Below, piece by piece: positions 5,343 through 7,374 of a DNA stretch of 7,374 nucleotides. The position numbers were made by a program, and so were the translations under genes. Below the pieces are notes generated by a model. The model was not told where the DNA came from and made no database searches. It saw nothing but the letters and a program-made list of their open reading frames with translations. Source of the DNA: an uncultured Clostridia bacterium (GTDB taxonomy: Bacteria; Bacillota; Clostridia; Oscillospirales; Acutalibacteraceae); contig CAMYWU010000072.1 in the NCBI GenBank assembly GCA_947302895.1, positions 1 to 7,374 on the forward strand. The letters run 5' to 3'. Within the stretch, counting starts at the first letter, position 1; each line of letters begins with the position of its first letter.

Positions 5343-7374
5343 ATGAATCAACAAATGTGTGTGCGATGCGGTAAGCGGCCCGCAGTCGTATTTATTCAGA
5401 AGATGGAGGGCGACGAGGTTAAGCCCGAGGGCTATTGCATAAACTGCGCTAAAGAACTTAACATTGGTCCTGTTCGTCAGATGATTGAAAAACTCGGTAT
5501 TTCCGATGAGGAGCTCGAGCTTGCAAGCGAGCAGATGAGCCAGTTTATGGAGAATATGGAGGATTTCAATTTCGGCGATTTAAGCGAAATGTTTAATGCC
5601 GAAAATTCCGACGGCGCCCAGACAATGCCCTTTGCAAATCTTTTCGGCGGCAACGAAACCGAAGAGGATACGAAGGACTCAAACAAAACAAAGAAAAACA
5701 GAAAGCGCCCCAAAAACTCCCAGGAGGAGAGCAGGAAATTTTTAAATACCTACTGCAATAATCTCACTCTTAAGGCTAAAAAAGGCGAAATAGATAATAT
5801 TATCGGCAGGGAGCAGGAGCTTACGAGAACCATTCAGATTCTTTGCAGAAGAACAAAGAACAACCCCTGTCTTATTGGTGAGCCGGGCGTCGGTAAAACA
5901 GCTATCGCCGAAGGGCTTGCAATTAAGATTGCAAGGGGCGAGGTTCCTGCAAGGCTTGCCGATAAAGAGATATATCTGCTCGATTTAACTGCGCTTGTTG
6001 CAGGAACTCAGTTCCGTGGACAGTTTGAGGGCAGAATTAAAGGACTTGTTGACGAGGTAAAGCACGAGGGCAATATTATCCTCTTTATCGACGAGGTGCA
6101 TAACCTTGTCGGAACAGGGGACAGCGAGGGCACAATGAATGCCGCAAACATTCTTAAACCCGCTCTCTCACGTGGCGAAATTCAGGTTATCGGCGCAACA
6201 ACCTTTAATGAATACAGAAAATATATTGAAAAGGATGCTGCGCTTGAAAGACGTTTTCAGCCTGTTAAAATCGAGGAGCCCTCAATTGAGGACAGCTACC
6301 GGATGCTTCTCGGAATTAAGGGTTACTATGAAAACTATCATAAGGTTCAGATTAGCGACACCCTTGTTTATAAGGCTGTTACGATGAGCGAAAGATATGT
6401 TACAGACAGATATCTTCCCGATAAGGCTATAGACCTTCTTGATGAAGCCTGCACAAGCGCAAATCTTCGCAATCCTGCAATAAGCGAATACCAGATTCTT
6501 TCGGAGAAAAAGGATTTCTTAAACGAAAGAATTGAAGCGCTTTCAAATCCCGAGGATGAAGAAGAGCCCGATTATGAGCTTATCTCAAAGCTCAAATCAG
6601 AGCTTATTCAGCTTGAAGGCAAGCTTCCCGAGCTTGAGGAGAAGGCAAGGGATAACCAGGTTCTTGAAGCGGATATTGCAAAGGTTATTTCGCTCTGGAC
6701 GGGTATTCCTGCCTCAAAAATAGAGCAGGGGGATATCAATAAGCTTGCCGCTCTTGACGATGAGCTTAAGGCGCATATCATCGGTCAGGATAATGCAATT
6801 CAGAAGGTTGCAAACGCTGTGCGCCGTGGCAGAATACAGATAAGCCCGAAACGCAGACCTCAGTCGTTTATCTTCGTTGGACCAACAGGCGTTGGTAAAA
6901 CCGAGCTTGTAAAACAGCTTGCAAATGCGCTGTTTGACAGCCCTGATAATCTTATCAGACTTGATATGAGCGAGTTTATGGAGAAGTTTTCCGTATCCCG
7001 TATTATCGGCTCGCCCCCCGGTTATGTTGGCTATGACGATGCAGGCCAGCTCACCGAAAAGGTTCGCAGAAAGCCATATAGCGTTATTCTTTTTGATGAG
7101 ATTGAAAAGGCTCATAAGGATGTTTTAAACATTCTTCTTCAGATTCTTGATGAGGGAAGAATAACGGATGCGCAGGGAAGAACGGTTAATTTTGAAAACA
7201 CCGTTATCATTATGACCTCAAATGCAGGCTCAACCGACCAGAATACTATGGGCTTTGGTAAGTCGCAGGATGATATAACCGAAGAGGTTACAATGAAGGC
7301 GCTTGAAAGATTTTTGCGCCCCGAATTTCTCGGCAGAGTTGATGAGATTGTTATCTTCAATAATCTGACTAAGG
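5343..7374 (+). CDS. clpE: ClpE-like AAA+ unfoldase with N-terminal zinc finger (3' end outside window)
   Basis: 677 codons are visible and the frame runs off the right edge. Residues 6-35 hold a four-cysteine zinc finger, C-x2-C-x22-C-x2-C (Cys6, 9, 32, 35), the spacing known from ClpE. There are no Clp_N repeats; a polar linker (about 40-130) joins the finger to the first AAA+ domain. AAA+1: Walker A GEPGVGKT (179-186), pore loop [11 protein letters not shown] (221-231), Walker B ILFIDE (246-251), Arg finger near LERRF (301-305). A helical, acidic middle domain spans about 382-445. AAA+2: Walker A GPTGVGKT (513-520), pore loop [10 protein letters not shown] (557-566), Walker B VILFDE (581-586), sensor TSNAG (625-629), FLGRVDE (662-668). 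The tripeptide MGF (636-638) occupies the ClpP-docking loop, so the protein probably feeds unfolded substrates to ClpP. No CtsR-type operator is seen upstream. The symbol rests on architecture; annotation pipelines may call it ClpC or simply Clp ATPase. Confidence 0.93.
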   Translation, partial: MNQQMCVRCGKRPAVVFIQKMEGDEVKPEGYCINCAKELNIGPVRQMIEKLGISDEELELASEQMSQFMENMEDFNFGDLSEMFNAENSDGAQTMPFANLFGGNETEEDTKDSNKTKKNRKRPKNSQEESRKFLNTYCNNLTLKAKKGEIDNIIGREQELTRTIQILCRRTKNNPCLIGEPGVGKTAIAEGLAIKIARGEVPARLADKEIYLLDLTALVAGTQFRGQFEGRIKGLVDEVKHEGNIILFIDEVHNLVGTGDSEGTMNAANILKPALSRGEIQVIGATTFNEYRKYIEKDAALERRFQPVKIEEPSIEDSYRMLLGIKGYYENYHKVQISDTLVYKAVTMSERYVTDRYLPDKAIDLLDEACTSANLRNPAISEYQILSEKKDFLNERIEALSNPEDEEEPDYELISKLKSELIQLEGKLPELEEKARDNQVLEADIAKVISLWTGIPASKIEQGDINKLAALDDELKAHIIGQDNAIQKVANAVRRGRIQISPKRRPQSFIFVGPTGVGKTELVKQLANALFDSPDNLIRLDMSEFMEKFSVSRIIGSPPGYVGYDDAGQLTEKVRRKPYSVILFDEIEKAHKDVLNILLQILDEGRITDAQGRTVNFENTVIIMTSNAGSTDQNTMGFGKSQDDITEEVTMKALERFLRPEFLGRVDEIVIFNNLTK

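Noticed and set aside
6714..7115. Minus-strand open frame of 133 codons opposite the Clp ATPase
   Set aside because: It lies wholly opposite the conserved AAA+2 domain, has no family resemblance, and is explained by codon bias of the true gene.

Overview
The window holds eight same-strand protein genes packed end to end, with no RNA gene, mobile element, CRISPR array or clear terminator. Moderate-to-low G+C, purine-rich coding strands, AGGAGG-type ribosome binding sites, a group II ECF transporter module beside truA, a DUF5711-type protein and a zinc-finger ClpE-like unfoldase together suggest a Gram-positive anaerobe of the Clostridia. An Oscillospiraceae/Ruminococcaceae-like gut bacterium is my best guess. 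This is inferred from protein families, not from a marker gene.

Layout: (1) 1-1986, energy-coupling module of an ECF vitamin/metal transporter: the tail of ecfA1 (cut by the left edge), complete ecfA2 and ecfT. (2) 1983-2717, truA, tRNA pseudouridine synthase, starting inside the ecfT stop codon. (3) 2733-3911, a membrane-anchored protein of unknown function with a predicted extracytoplasmic beta-propeller-like domain (DUF5711-like). (4) 3920-4639, a CvpA-family four-helix membrane protein. (5) 4639-5304, a CDP-alcohol phosphatidyltransferase, probably PgsA. (6) 5343 to the right edge, a two-AAA+ Clp ATPase with an N-terminal four-cysteine zinc finger (ClpE-like), cut after 677 codons.

The longest gap between genes is 38 bases, and three junctions are stop/start overlaps (7, 4 and 1 base). 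The simplest reading is one long polycistronic unit whose promoter lies left of the window. EcfA1, EcfA2 and EcfT form one complex that energises separate substrate-binding S components encoded elsewhere. The CvpA, PgsA and DUF5711-like genes all concern the cell envelope, whereas TruA and the Clp ATPase are housekeeping/stress functions, so the run is not one obvious pathway.

This is largely a conserved core region. I see no convincing new system. The most open question is the DUF5711-like protein; smaller points are sequence variants in TruA, EcfT and the Clp ATPase.
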